A stretch of 64,000 nt of DNA, taken from contig NZ_QLLL01000005.1 of NCBI RefSeq assembly GCF_003259335.1, positions 434,001 to 498,000 on the forward strand. The letters are read 5' to 3'. The notes under the pieces are model-generated. The model did not search any database and was not told where the DNA came from. It saw nothing but the letters and a program-made list of their open reading frames with translations. Source of the DNA: Chitinophaga skermanii. Lineage in GTDB: Bacteria; Bacteroidota; Bacteroidia; Chitinophagales; Chitinophagaceae. Position numbers and translations under genes: made by a program. Positions 8,800-17,990 of this stretch are shown piece after piece (position 1 is the first letter of the stretch; each line of letters starts with the position of its first letter).

Positions 8800-9639
8800 T
8801 TAAAGTTCGCTCAAGGCAAATGTTTGATCTATACGTATGCCCTTTTCTGTCATTTGCAACGTACCGCATTCTACGTTCGGATCGTGCTCGAAGAACAAGA
8901 TGTACTTGTTTTCAACAGCTTCCGTTAAGTAGCTTTTCTTTTCATCGAGGGTGATGAGTGGGCGGGTATCGTATGCCATTACATAAGGCAACGGGATATG
9001 GCCAACAGAGGGTAATAAGTCGGCCATATACAAGATGGTCTTGTCTTTGTATTGTAACTGTGGCAACATCATGGCATCGGTATGCCCATTGGCGAAACGG
9101 ATTTTCATGTTCGTGGTGAATGAAGTGCCGTTTTCGTTGGGAATGAATTGGAGTTGACCGCTTTCTTGGATGGGAAGAATGTTCTCTTTCAAGAAAGAAG
9201 CTTTCTCGCGATCGTTGGGTTTTGTAGCCCATGTCCAATGATCTTCGTTGCTCCAATAAGTTGCATTCTTGAAAGCAGGCACCAGCTTTTCGCCTTCGCG
9301 CACAATACTGCCGCCGCAATGGTCGAAATGCAAGTGTGTTAAGAATACATCGGTAATATCGTTCCGGTGGTACCCCAAAGCCGCTAGGGATTTATCGAGG
9401 GTATCGTCGCCGTGTAAGTAGTAGTGACTGAAAAACTTGGCATCTTGTTTATCACCAATCCCGTTATCAACGAGAATCAAGCGTCCATCGTCTTCTATTA
9501 GCAAGCAGCGCATGGCCCAGGAGCAAAGGTTGTTTTCATCGCCGGGGTTCAGTTTGTTCCAGATTGTTTTGGGTACAACGCCGAACATAGCGCCACCGTC
9601 GAGCTTGAACATGCCGGTGTTGATCGTATGTAATTTCAT
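8800..9639 (-). CDS. MBL-fold metallo-hydrolase
   Basis: 279 residues with the metallo-beta-lactamase fold. The metal-binding motif THLHFDHCGG (HxHxDH) lies near residue 105, a further histidine in GHTDAMM, and the last in FEHDPNVECG. The layout matches quorum-quenching lactonase/AttM-like and related hydrolases, which have a long N-terminal region before the motif. Substrate is not predictable; a lactone or ester hydrolase is one option. It has no signal peptide, so it is cytosolic. The MFS gene ends 17 bp upstream, so the two may share a transcript. Confidence 0.83.
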   Translation of the reverse strand: MKLHTINTGMFKLDGGAMFGVVPKTIWNKLNPGDENNLCSWAMRCLLIEDDGRLILVDNGIGDKQDAKFFSHYYLHGDDTLDKSLAALGYHRNDITDVFLTHLHFDHCGGSIVREGEKLVPAFKNATYWSNEDHWTWATKPNDREKASFLKENILPIQESGQLQFIPNENGTSFTTNMKIRFANGHTDAMMLPQLQYKDKTILYMADLLPSVGHIPLPYVMAYDTRPLITLDEKKSYLTEAVENKYILFFEHDPNVECGTLQMTEKGIRIDQTFALSEL

Positions 9640-9656
9640 ATCGTGTTCGTTTAAAT

Positions 9657-10952
9657 CTATTTATCCTTTGCTAATTTACTTTGTTTCAATAAAGCAGCGA
9701 ACAAGAAAAGTAAACCAACCGCGAAATAAGCTGTGAGAATGAGCACACTATGACGCATAGAGTACATTTGGTCGATCAGCCCGAAGCTGAACATACCCAG
9801 TACAATACCAATTTTTTCAGTTACATCGTAATAACTAAAGAAGCTGGTGGTATCGCGTGTTTCGGGAATAAGTTTTGCGTAAGTAGAGCGGCTTAAAGAT
9901 TGAATGCCACCCATTACTAAGCCTACTAATACCGCCAGGCCGTAGAACTGGTTCTCTGTATAGGTAAAGTAAGCAGCAATGCATACAATAATCCACAAAA
10001 TAACGGTAGCAATCAGCACCTTGAAGTTGCCGAAGATACCCGATAAACGTGCCATACCCCAAGCACCTAAGATGGCTACTACTTGTATAACTACAATCAC
10101 AATAATCAAATTCGTAGAAGGAAGGTTCAATAGTTTGCTACCGAAGATAGTGGCTGCTAACATGACAGTTTGTACTCCCATGCTGTAGAAAAAGAATGCA
10201 CGTAAATAGCGTTTTAATACGGGTAATTGGCGTACTTGGGCATATACTTTCTTCAACTCAATAAAACCATCTCTAAAAATGCTACCCTGTTGTTCCTCTG
10301 CCGGTGCAGAAGGAGGTAGGGTGCGGAAGGTAATTTGCGCGAAGCCAATCCACCAAATACCTACAAGCAAGAAGGTAACGAGTACCGGCCATTCTCCTTT
10401 TAAACCAAACGGTTCGAAAGCGACCAGTACAAAGCCGATGATTTGCAATATAACACTACCCACGTAGCCCAAAGAGAAACCGCGGGCACTTACCCTATCT
10501 CGATCTTCTACAGGTGCAATTTCGGGTAAATAGGAGTTATAGAACACCAATCCGCCGCACCATCCAATGGTAGCCAAAATGAAGCATATAACACCGTATT
10601 CTACCGCCGCATCCATCTTAAAGAAGAATAAGGCCGAGCACGATAAACCACCTAGGTAACAGAAGAACTTCAAGAAGCGCATTTTGTTACCGCGGGAATC
10701 GGCAATGGAGGAAAGAATAGGGGTAGAGATCGCTACCAATAAAAAGGCGAAAGCCACGGCGTAATCGTACAAGGAAGAGTTCTTCACTTGCCAACCGAAG
10801 AAGTTAACGATATCGCTATTGGTTTCCTTGTTATGCGTTTGTGCAAGGAAATAAACAGGGAAGAAAGTAGTGGTAATAACGAGGTTGTACACCGAGTTGG
10901 CCCAGTCGTACATGGCCCAGCCGTTAATTACTTTCTTGTAACCTTTGTTCAT
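9657..10952 (-). CDS. MFS transporter, UMF1/Atg22-like family
   Basis: 431 residues with about 12 membrane helices. The opening INGWAMYDWANSVYNLVI is the mark of the UMF1 (vacuole effluxer Atg22-like) branch, whose fungal member exports amino acids from the vacuole; substrates of the bacterial proteins are unknown. The start at 10952 (MNKGYKK) is preferred over an in-frame ATG at 11006, which would add 18 residues absent from the family. The ABC ATPase gene ends 62 bp upstream, so the gene may belong to the tail of the lipid A operon. Confidence 0.85.
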   Translation of the reverse strand: MNKGYKKVINGWAMYDWANSVYNLVITTTFFPVYFLAQTHNKETNSDIVNFFGWQVKNSSLYDYAVAFAFLLVAISTPILSSIADSRGNKMRFLKFFCYLGGLSCSALFFFKMDAAVEYGVICFILATIGWCGGLVFYNSYLPEIAPVEDRDRVSARGFSLGYVGSVILQIIGFVLVAFEPFGLKGEWPVLVTFLLVGIWWIGFAQITFRTLPPSAPAEEQQGSIFRDGFIELKKVYAQVRQLPVLKRYLRAFFFYSMGVQTVMLAATIFGSKLLNLPSTNLIIVIVVIQVVAILGAWGMARLSGIFGNFKVLIATVILWIIVCIAAYFTYTENQFYGLAVLVGLVMGGIQSLSRSTYAKLIPETRDTTSFFSYYDVTEKIGIVLGMFSFGLIDQMYSMRHSVLILTAYFAVGLLFLFAALLKQSKLAKDK

Positions 10953-11014
10953 AGGGCAAAATGCTTTAAAAATGTGAATGCAATGAAAAGGAATGCCGGT
11001 GAGCATTCCTACAA

Positions 11015-11632
11015 TTATTTGTATTGTGTAATATCGATCCGTGTTTTACAGAAACCATATTCTTGAATGTCGTTCGAACTTACAACGACCATTCGTTTAT
11101 TGCAATAGTTGGCGATTAAACTTTGGTAAAGTGCTATACCGGCAGCATCCAGGTTCGTACATGGCTCGTCGAGCAATACCACGGGCACATTAGAAAAGAT
11201 AGCCAATGCTAGCTTGGCACGCTGTTTCATACCAGATGAGAAATACCGAATTTGTTTATGCTTTGCTTTTTGGAGACCGACAATTTCCATGATTTGTTGC
11301 GACTTGAAACCGGGTAAAAACGATTTAAAGTGCTGATGGAAGTCGAAGCATTCTTGGAGAGTGAATTCTTCTACCAATTCTTGGTAGGGTGCAGCGATGG
11401 AGCTGAAGCGAAAGAATTGATCCTGCGCCAAGGGTTTTTCACCCAATTGATACAGGATCGTTCCTTCGTTATGATGGTGATGACCGCTAATTACTTGTAG
11501 TAAAGTAGATTTACCAGAACCGTTGGGTCCAAGGATCGCGTAATGTTCTCCAGCTTCGAATGAAGCGGAAACACCCCGGAAGATCCAGTCGTAATTATAA
11601 CGCTTGCCTATTTGGTTAAGCGATATCATCAT
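11015..11632 (-). CDS. ABC transporter ATP-binding protein
   Basis: A 205-residue, single-domain ATPase. Walker A is GPNGSGKST, the signature motif is SSGMKQRAKLALA, and Walker B is VVLLDEPCTNLD; the H-loop position appears replaced (VVVSSND). No permease is adjacent. The start overlaps the end of lpxA by 17 bp, so the two are translationally linked. The same lpxA-ABC order is frequent in Bacteroidota (from memory), suggesting a role tied to the envelope, perhaps energising a membrane partner encoded elsewhere. Its size fits the small ATPases of the CcmA-like type. Confidence 0.83.
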   Translation of the reverse strand: MMISLNQIGKRYNYDWIFRGVSASFEAGEHYAILGPNGSGKSTLLQVISGHHHHNEGTILYQLGEKPLAQDQFFRFSSIAAPYQELVEEFTLQECFDFHQHFKSFLPGFKSQQIMEIVGLQKAKHKQIRYFSSGMKQRAKLALAIFSNVPVVLLDEPCTNLDAAGIALYQSLIANYCNKRMVVVSSNDIQEYGFCKTRIDITQYK

Positions 11633-12416
11633 TTGATTTAGTAGAGTAACCTCTCATAATACCACGGCCAGAATCGCGGATAAAAGAAAGGATTTCATCA
11701 CGTTCATCGGTAGCAGGGAATTCCGCTTCGATGATACGGATGGCTTTAGAAATATTATTCCCTTTTACGAAAATAACACGGTACAAGTCGAGGATGTGGT
11801 TGATTTTCTCTAAAGAGAAGCCCCTGCGTTTTAAACCTACAGAGTTAACACCCACATAGCTCAATGGCTCACGTGCTGCTTTTACGTACGGTGGAACGTC
11901 TTTTCTTACCAAAGAACCGCCTGTTACGAAAGCATGATCACCGATCTTACAGAATTGTTGAACGGCTACCATACCTGCCAACACTACGTTGTTACCAACT
12001 TTAATGTGGCCCGCAAGGGTAGTATTGTTAGAGAATACGCAATTGTCACCCACTTCACAGTCGTGCGCAATATGGCAATAGGCCATAATCAAGCAATTGT
12101 TACCGATGGAAGTTTTGTGTTTATCTTTTGTACCACGGTTAATGGTTACAAATTCGCGGATGGTGGTATTGTCGCCAATCTCTACAGTCGTTTCTTCACC
12201 TTCGAATTTCAGATCCTGTGGAATGGCTGCAATTACAGCACCTGGGAAGATGCGGCAGTTTTTACCAATTCGCGCGCCCTCCATGATGGTAACGTTAGAT
12301 CCAATCCATGTGCCTTCACCGATTTCCACGTTTTTATGAATGACGGTAAAAGGATCTATTTTAACATTAGGCGCAACTTTAGCGTCCGGATGAATGTATG
12401 TAAGCGGATGAATCAT
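11616..12416 (-). CDS. lpxA: UDP-N-acetylglucosamine O-acyltransferase (LpxA)
   Basis: 266 residues. It catalyses the first step of lipid A synthesis, moving a 3-hydroxyacyl chain from acyl carrier protein to UDP-GlcNAc in the cytoplasm. The N-terminal two thirds is a left-handed beta helix of hexapeptide repeats beginning HPLTYIHPDAKV. The catalytic histidine is in MAYCHIAHDCEVGDN. A C-terminal helical domain ends the protein. It starts 5 bp after the lpxC-fabZ stop and overlaps the following ABC gene, so it lies in the middle of an operon. Confidence 0.96.
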   Translation of the reverse strand: MIHPLTYIHPDAKVAPNVKIDPFTVIHKNVEIGEGTWIGSNVTIMEGARIGKNCRIFPGAVIAAIPQDLKFEGEETTVEIGDNTTIREFVTINRGTKDKHKTSIGNNCLIMAYCHIAHDCEVGDNCVFSNNTTLAGHIKVGNNVVLAGMVAVQQFCKIGDHAFVTGGSLVRKDVPPYVKAAREPLSYVGVNSVGLKRRGFSLEKINHILDLYRVIFVKGNNISKAIRIIEAEFPATDERDEILSFIRDSGRGIMRGYSTKSNDDIA

Positions 12417-12421
12417 TGCTC

Positions 12422-13837
12422 TTATTTGCCTTCTCGTTTTATAATTTGTGCCACTAAGTCGGCCTCTGTGGCTACTTTGTTTCCGATAAATACCGTACCA
12501 CGCATCTCCACAATACCTCTCCTGATAGGACTTAACAGTTCCATCTTCAAGATCATGGTGTCGCCCGGTAATACTTTTTGTTTGAACTTGCAGTTGTCGA
12601 TCTTCAAGAAGTAAGTATCATACAATTCCGCATCTGGTAATGGACTTAATGCTAAGATACCACCTACCTGCGCCAATGCTTCAATTTGAAGTACACCTGG
12701 CATCACCGGGTTATTAGGGAAGTGACCTTGGAACTGAGGTTCGTTGAAGGTTACGTTCTTAATACCGATTACTTTGTTATGCGATAATTCGATGATTTTG
12801 TCGATCAACAAGAACGGGTGACGGTGTGGCAAGAATTTCTCAATTCTGCGTACATCGAATACCGGTGGTTGGTTTGGATCGTAGATAGGCACATCTTTCA
12901 TGTGCTTATTCTTCTTAATATAGGCTTTGATCTTACGAGCAAATTCTACGTTAGAAGCGTGGCCAGGGCGGTTTGCCATGATATGCGCCTTAATTGGATA
13001 ACCAATCAACGCAAGGTCACCCACGATGTCCAAGAGTTTATGACGAGCCGGTTCATTCGGGAAGCGTAACTCGATGTTGTTGAGGATACCTTCACGTTGA
13101 ACACTAATTTGCTCGCGGTTGAATGCTTTAGCGAGTGGCTTAAGTTGCTCTTCTGTCATAGGTTTATCCACTACAACAATCGCATTGTTTAAATCACCAC
13201 CTTTAATAAGGTTGTTCGCTAACAAATATTCTAATTCATGTAAGAAGCAGAAAGTACGGCAAGGAGCGATTTCTTGTTTGAAATCTGCCATGCTTTTCAA
13301 GTTGGCGTGCTGTGTACCCAATACTTGCGAATTGAAATCAATCAAACAAGTAATGCGGTAGTCTACAGATGGCATTGCTGTCATCTCAACTTTCTTTACT
13401 TCATCGTAGTAAGAGATGTTTGTATCGATGGAGTAGTATATTTTTTGAGCATCTTGTGCCTCAGCACCTACTTTCTCAATCTCTTCAATGAAAGGTTGAG
13501 AACTGCCGTCCATAATGGGAATTTCCGGACCGTCGAGCTCAATCAATATATTGTCGATACCCATGCCAACTAACGCAGCTAATAAGTGTTCTACTGTGCT
13601 TACGCGTGCGCCATTGTGCTCCAAAGTGGTACCACGAGAGGTATCAACTACATAGTCAACATCGGCTTTCACGATTGGCTGACCAGGTAAGTCTATTCTT
13701 TGAAACTTGATCCCAAATCCCGGTGTCGCCGGTTTGAGTGTCATATTCACATGAGCTCCTGTATGCAATCCAACGCCCGAAATGGTAACAGGACCCTTCA
13801 AGGTTTGTTGGTATGGCAACTGTTGATTTTCCATCAT
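12422..13837 (-). CDS. lpxC-fabZ: Bifunctional LpxC deacetylase / FabZ dehydratase
   Basis: 471 residues in two enzymes. Residues about 1-300 are LpxC, the zinc deacetylase committing UDP-acyl-GlcNAc to lipid A: TISGVGLHTG, STVEHLLAAL and RHKLLDIVGDLAL carry the zinc and catalytic histidines. Residues about 320-471 are FabZ, the 3-hydroxyacyl-ACP dehydratase of fatty-acid elongation: LPHRHPFLLIDK, then GHFPNNPVMPGVLQIEALAQ with the catalytic glutamate. The fusion is characteristic of Bacteroidota and puts two enzymes competing for hydroxyacyl-ACP in one chain. The start may be either of two adjacent ATGs (MM). It lies 35 bp downstream of lpxD. Confidence 0.96.
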   Translation of the reverse strand: MMENQQLPYQQTLKGPVTISGVGLHTGAHVNMTLKPATPGFGIKFQRIDLPGQPIVKADVDYVVDTSRGTTLEHNGARVSTVEHLLAALVGMGIDNILIELDGPEIPIMDGSSQPFIEEIEKVGAEAQDAQKIYYSIDTNISYYDEVKKVEMTAMPSVDYRITCLIDFNSQVLGTQHANLKSMADFKQEIAPCRTFCFLHELEYLLANNLIKGGDLNNAIVVVDKPMTEEQLKPLAKAFNREQISVQREGILNNIELRFPNEPARHKLLDIVGDLALIGYPIKAHIMANRPGHASNVEFARKIKAYIKKNKHMKDVPIYDPNQPPVFDVRRIEKFLPHRHPFLLIDKIIELSHNKVIGIKNVTFNEPQFQGHFPNNPVMPGVLQIEALAQVGGILALSPLPDAELYDTYFLKIDNCKFKQKVLPGDTMILKMELLSPIRRGIVEMRGTVFIGNKVATEADLVAQIIKREGK

Positions 13838-13872
13838 AATAATATCTAATAATCTATCCTATAATGCTAACT

Positions 13873-14922
13873 CTATACGCCCGCTCGTTCGGATAATAGT
13901 TGCTTTACCATATCCTCTAATTCCTTCACGCGCTTTTCGAGGTCTGGCAAATTTCTAAAAATTGCCTGACTTTTCAGCGAACTTTTATAATCATACGCCG
14001 GTGAACCCGTTAAAGCCGTGTTGGGCGTGGATATAGATTTGCTTAAGCCGCTCTGCGCGTTAATTCTTGTGCCATCAGCTATTTGAATATGCCCAACAAT
14101 ACCCACTTGGCCGCCAATTACGCAATTGGTACCAATTTTCGTACTGCCCGAAACACCCGTTTGTGCCGCAATCACCGTATTTTCGCCCACTTCTACGTTG
14201 TGCGCTACTTGGATCAAGTTATCGAGCTTAACGCCCTTCTTAATCACGGTAGAACCCATCGTAGCACGGTCTAATGTAGTATTAGCACCCACTTCCACAT
14301 CGTCGTGTATGATCACGTTTCCAATCTGCGGTACTTTCTTATATGTACCATCCGCTTGCGGCGCAAAACCGAAGCCGTCGCCACCAATCACACAACCGGC
14401 ATGCAATATCACACGCTGACCCACTACACAGTTATCATATACTTTTACACCAGGGAAGAGGGTAGAATTCGCGCCGATCGACACATTGTCGCCCAAGTAT
14501 ACGCCAGGATAGATTTTTACATTGTCTCCCAACACAACATTTTCACCCAAATATGCAAAAGCACCCACGAACACATTAGCGCCCATTTTAACGGTCGCCG
14601 GAATGAACGATGGCTGCTGAATACCAGATTTATTGCCCTTCATTTGGGCATATTGTTCAAGCAATAAAGCAAAACTGCTATAAGCGTCTTTCACCCTAAT
14701 CAATGTCGGCTTAATAGGGCGTTCTACTGTTAAGCTTTCGTTTACAATGAGGATTGAAGCGTTTGTTGAGTAAATGAATTCCTCGTACTTAGGGTTGGCA
14801 ATGAAACTTAGCATGCCTTCGCCCGCTTCCTCGATCTTGGCAATATTGTGGACTTTAACTTCCGGATCTCCCTCGAGCTTACCACCCAGGATGGTAGCTA
14901 ATTGTAATGCGCTAAATTGCAT
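13873..14922 (-). CDS. lpxD: UDP-3-O-acylglucosamine N-acyltransferase (LpxD)
   Basis: 349 residues. It adds the second hydroxyacyl chain to the deacetylated product of LpxC. An N-terminal uridine-binding domain (about 1-100) precedes the hexapeptide beta helix. The catalytic histidine is in LIQVAHNVEVGEN. The C-terminus ends in a helix likely to be coiled coil (FRNLPDLEKRVKELEDMVKQL), as usual in the trimer. It heads the lpxD-lpxC/fabZ-lpxA run, 98 bp after the HD hydrolase gene. Confidence 0.96.
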   Translation of the reverse strand: MQFSALQLATILGGKLEGDPEVKVHNIAKIEEAGEGMLSFIANPKYEEFIYSTNASILIVNESLTVERPIKPTLIRVKDAYSSFALLLEQYAQMKGNKSGIQQPSFIPATVKMGANVFVGAFAYLGENVVLGDNVKIYPGVYLGDNVSIGANSTLFPGVKVYDNCVVGQRVILHAGCVIGGDGFGFAPQADGTYKKVPQIGNVIIHDDVEVGANTTLDRATMGSTVIKKGVKLDNLIQVAHNVEVGENTVIAAQTGVSGSTKIGTNCVIGGQVGIVGHIQIADGTRINAQSGLSKSISTPNTALTGSPAYDYKSSLKSQAIFRNLPDLEKRVKELEDMVKQLLSERAGV

Positions 14923-15020
14923 AAAGTAAATTTGAATAAAATTTTAACCACCAGGTCATCACCCGACAATATAGATGATTTTTTACTAACGTGTTTGCGC
15001 CAATTGAAAACGGCGTTAGC

Positions 15021-16247
15021 CTAGATTTTTGGATGACAAATGTAGAATTTTTTTATCGGTATCGCCAAAGTATGGCTAACTAATGCATTGTCAATGGAAG
15101 AAATATCTTTCACCGTTCCATTTTTGAAAAGGATGTTGATTTTCTCGTTATTAACATTATATGCTCTAACACTTGCTTCGTCGGTAAAAACGAAATAATC
15201 CAGCTCATCTTCATTGAGGCCGAAATGCTTACCTGCTTTCAGTTTATGTATGGCGAGGGTTGCTGCGTCGAACGGTTCATTACTAAGCACAACTTTGAAT
15301 AGTTGCCGGTTTACCAGCCAGCCGCAAAGTGTACTAAGCACTTTATCGGGGTGGGTAGCCCATACCTTAATGGCGCCCATAATGTCGTAATCGTCCAATA
15401 AACAGAATTTCGCCAAGCACTCGTCGTTATTTTCGAATGCTTTCTTATCAATCGTGTTGTAAAGAAAATGGTGCAGGGTAGGAGATGCAAATAATTCCAC
15501 GCCGCTGGAAGCCAATGCTTTTGCGCGGGCTAGGATCTTTACAAGCATATTTTCCGCAGATAATACCGTTTTGTGTAAATACACCTGCCAATACATAAGT
15601 CGCCTTGCTACAATGAATTTCTCAATCGAATAAATGCCCTTTTCTTCCACCATCAACTCGCCATCCTTCACTGTCAACATCTTTATAATGCGATCATACC
15701 CAATCACACCCTCCGATACCCCCGTGAAGAAACTGTCGCGGTTGAGGTAATCCATCCTATCTACATCCAATTGGCTCGATACCAATTGATGCAAGAACGA
15801 TTTGTAATAACGACCATTAAATATATCAATGGCCAAGTCTAAAGCACCATGGAATTCCCTGTTCAACGATTCCATTAATAATTTCGAGATTTCTTCGTGG
15901 CTTACATCTTCAACGATGGTATGCTCCAAAGCGTGCGAATAAGGTCCGTGGCCAATGTCATGCAACAAAATAGCGATCTTTGCGGCCAATTCTTCCTCGG
16001 CTGTTATAACAACGCCTTTTCCCTTTAATTCTTGTAAAGCATTGCACATTAAATGATATGCCCCCAAGCTATGGTGAAACCTAGTATGCATAGCACCCGG
16101 GTAAACAAGCTGCGCCAAAGCCATCTGGTGTATCCTTCTCAACCGTTGATAATAAGGATGCGATATGATCTTAAATATTAACGGGTGATCAATGGTGATA
16201 AAACCATACACCGGGTCGTTTACAATCTTTCTATTGCTTGCTGTCAT
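15021..16247 (-). CDS. HD-domain phosphohydrolase (dNTPase-like)
   Basis: 408 residues. The HD metal site is visible in order: TRFHHSLGAYH (first His), LLHDIGHGPYSHALEH (HD pair and following His), and SSQLDVDRMDYLNRDSF (last Asp). This is the SAMHD1/dGTPase-like branch, which hydrolyses dNTPs to nucleosides and triphosphate; which nucleotide is used is not known. It sits immediately upstream of lpxD on the same strand, an order often kept in Bacteroidota (from memory), although no functional link to lipid A is evident. A TAnnTTTG box lies 21 bp before the start. Confidence 0.87.
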   Translation of the reverse strand: MTASNRKIVNDPVYGFITIDHPLIFKIISHPYYQRLRRIHQMALAQLVYPGAMHTRFHHSLGAYHLMCNALQELKGKGVVITAEEELAAKIAILLHDIGHGPYSHALEHTIVEDVSHEEISKLLMESLNREFHGALDLAIDIFNGRYYKSFLHQLVSSQLDVDRMDYLNRDSFFTGVSEGVIGYDRIIKMLTVKDGELMVEEKGIYSIEKFIVARRLMYWQVYLHKTVLSAENMLVKILARAKALASSGVELFASPTLHHFLYNTIDKKAFENNDECLAKFCLLDDYDIMGAIKVWATHPDKVLSTLCGWLVNRQLFKVVLSNEPFDAATLAIHKLKAGKHFGLNEDELDYFVFTDEASVRAYNVNNEKINILFKNGTVKDISSIDNALVSHTLAIPIKKFYICHPKI

Positions 16248-16267
16248 CCAAATGCTTTAAACTTCTG

Positions 16268-16275
16268 CAAAACTA
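16268..16275 (-). promoter_or_regulatory. Candidate -7 box for the HD/lpx operon
   Basis: Read on the minus strand this is TAGTTTTG, matching the Bacteroidota TAnnTTTG consensus. No clear TTTG lies about 20 bp upstream, so support is partial. It would drive the HD gene and possibly the lpx genes after it. Confidence 0.35.
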
Positions 16276-16504
16276 CAGTAGGAATTCATTGAATGTATCA
16301 TTTTTACACCATTTCGACCTACTTTATGGCTATTTTTTAACAAAATCTTGCCAAGGTTTCCCCGGTTTCCAACATTTTAAATTATTTTAATTTCTTAGTC
16401 GGTGGTTATAGGGATGTTTTCTACTCCTGTAACGGAAAATTTATCTTGTACCCCTATAAGCCGCCTCTTATAATTAGGTATGCCGATCCATTTTTAGGGT
16501 GAAG

Positions 16505-16613
16505 CCTATCCCTTTTTATAGTCTAGCCTATCCTTACCCTATCTCCACCCTATCCCAAGCCTATCTCGACCCTATCTCGAGCCTATCCTAAGCCTATCCC
16601 CACCCTTTTTTGG
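16505..16613. repeat. Precise 11-bp tandem array (RCCCTATCYYN type)
   Basis: CCTA begins at 16505, then 16527, 16538, 16549, 16560, 16571, 16582 and 16593, with CCTT at 16604: every step is exactly 11 bp or a multiple. The consensus unit is about ARCCTATCYYN, best conserved in CCTATC, variable in the last three bases. Non-coding, in the divergent gap before the lipoprotein pair. Confidence 0.9.
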
Positions 16614-17046
16614 GTATTCATTATCAAGTAGTTAGTAAGTTATAATATTTATCCACACTGTTTATGTGATTGAATGTGAAAGCGCCCAGCGATTTTGAGG
16701 GTAGATTTTGTACAAGTGAAATGTCAAGTTTTTGTCGTGTAAATGGGAGGAATGATGATAATTTCTCTGAAATTGGGTAGTAAGTAGTGTAAGTTGTACA
16801 CGCCTATAAAAATAATTTATACTGTTTGTAACTTTCATCAACGCTTCCCGTTTCACATACATATCCACGTAACCACATTATTCAACCAAATGATACTGTA
16901 GCAATGAAACAAGTACTCCTGTTGACATTTGCAAATGAAGATATTTTGTTCACCCTCAATAGTAAACTTAAGGCGCTAGCCATTCAGCGCTCTTTTGTTT
17001 ATACATTTTCCTCCAATAAAAACAATTAACCTAACAAATATTACAC

Positions 17047-17415
17047 ATGAAAAAGTTGTTATGCTGCGCATTGACTGGCCTTGTTTTGATGGCTTGTAAG
17101 GATGAAAAAAAGGCTGTTCAAGATCCAAACGCTTGTTTAAGCGTACAGGTGGTTACTTACAACCATGCATGTATTTCCACTGTACAACTGCTCGATTCTA
17201 CCCAAGCACCGGCATTGTGGAAAGAATCTGCATCACCCATACCAGGGCAAGCGCATCAAATTGGTATTTACTTAGATTCAAATGCCACCTGGCAAACTGG
17301 TCAACCCGTGAAAATAGATATCGTGGGCAAAGTAAAATACCTCGACTGCTTCGCCGCCATCAGCTTTGCTGGCGAACCCAATGTGATGCATGCTAAACCG
17401 GCTACTTGTAAATAA
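17047..17415 (+). CDS. Small cysteine-containing lipoprotein (first of a tandem pair)
   Basis: 122 residues. A short signal peptide with a lipobox ends at Cys17 (LVLMAC). The mature part has several cysteines (ACLSV, HACIST, LDCFA, ATCK) whose positions are mostly kept in the next gene, suggesting disulfides in an extracytoplasmic beta-rich domain. Shared segments with the neighbour include TVQLLDSTQAP/TLKLLDSTAAP and KIDIVG. No family with known function was recognised. The sister gene starts 57 bp downstream, so they arose by tandem duplication and are probably co-transcribed. Confidence 0.72.
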   Translation: MKKLLCCALTGLVLMACKDEKKAVQDPNACLSVQVVTYNHACISTVQLLDSTQAPALWKESASPIPGQAHQIGIYLDSNATWQTGQPVKIDIVGKVKYLDCFAAISFAGEPNVMHAKPATCK

Positions 17416-17471
17416 GTGCTACACAGCACTCCCTATAACACACATTTATTCAACCTAACATCAATTATTAC

Positions 17472-17843
17472 ATGAAAAAGTTATTAATTATCGCGCTTAT
17501 CGGCCTAGTATGTTACGCTTGTAAAAAAGATAAAGAAGAGATTCCAGAAGGACAATACCGCTGTGTGAGTGTAAAATTATTAGATCACAACCCAGGCTGC
17601 CTATCTACCCTTAAATTGCTAGATTCTACAGCCGCTCCCAAATTATGGCAACTTACTACCAAAGATGATCCAGCCCAATCACATACATTTACGGTTATCT
17701 TAGACTCAACCATCACTTGGAAAGGTGGACAAACCTTTAAGATCGATATAGTGGGAGAAGCATATTACGACAAATGCTATCCAGGCGTGTACTTCATTAC
17801 TACACCTAAAACAGCTTATGCAAAATTGGCTAGCTGCCAGTAA
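17472..17843 (+). CDS. Small cysteine-containing lipoprotein (second of the pair)
   Basis: 123 residues, paralogue of the preceding gene over its full length. The lipobox ends at Cys17 (GLVCYAC). Cysteine positions (YRCVSV, PGCLST, DKCYP, ASCQ) line up with those of the sister protein, and the segment TFKIDIVGEAYYDKCYPGV aligns with VKIDIVGKVKYLDCFAAI. The 11-bp array lies in the gap upstream of the pair and a terminator lies downstream, so the two form a self-contained unit. Function unknown. Confidence 0.72.
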   Translation: MKKLLIIALIGLVCYACKKDKEEIPEGQYRCVSVKLLDHNPGCLSTLKLLDSTAAPKLWQLTTKDDPAQSHTFTVILDSTITWKGGQTFKIDIVGEAYYDKCYPGVYFITTPKTAYAKLASCQ

Positions 17844-17961
17844 AATAGATTTCAATGTAAGGGTTGCTGTATAAAAGGCAACTTTTAAGCACTTATTTAT
17901 AACCATTTATTTCCTAGCTACTTAGACGCTTGTAATGACACTAAGGACGCGTGATGTTCCG

Positions 17962-17990
17962 AAAAGGTGCCCAATTGTGGCACCTTTTGT
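17962..17990 (+). terminator. Terminator after the lipoprotein pair
   Basis: Perfect 10-bp stem AAAAGGTGCC (17962-17971) with GGCACCTTTT (17979-17988), 7-base loop, ending in T. Confidence 0.82.

Larger units (their letters stand above)
16248..17046. other. 800-bp non-coding divergent gap
   Basis: Separates the minus-strand HD/lpx block from the plus-strand lipoprotein pair. It holds the candidate -7 box at 16268 and the 11-bp array at 16505-16610. From 16620 to 16990 it is AT-rich; a 68-codon frame at 16662-16868 has no recognisable content and is taken as chance. A TTAAGGCGCTAGCC-like inverted segment near 16968-16995 resembles a weak hairpin. No RNA gene was recognised. Confidence 0.65.

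Noticed and set aside
16662..16868. 68-codon minus-strand frame in the divergent gap
   Set aside because: No motif, no start context, composition of random AT-rich DNA.
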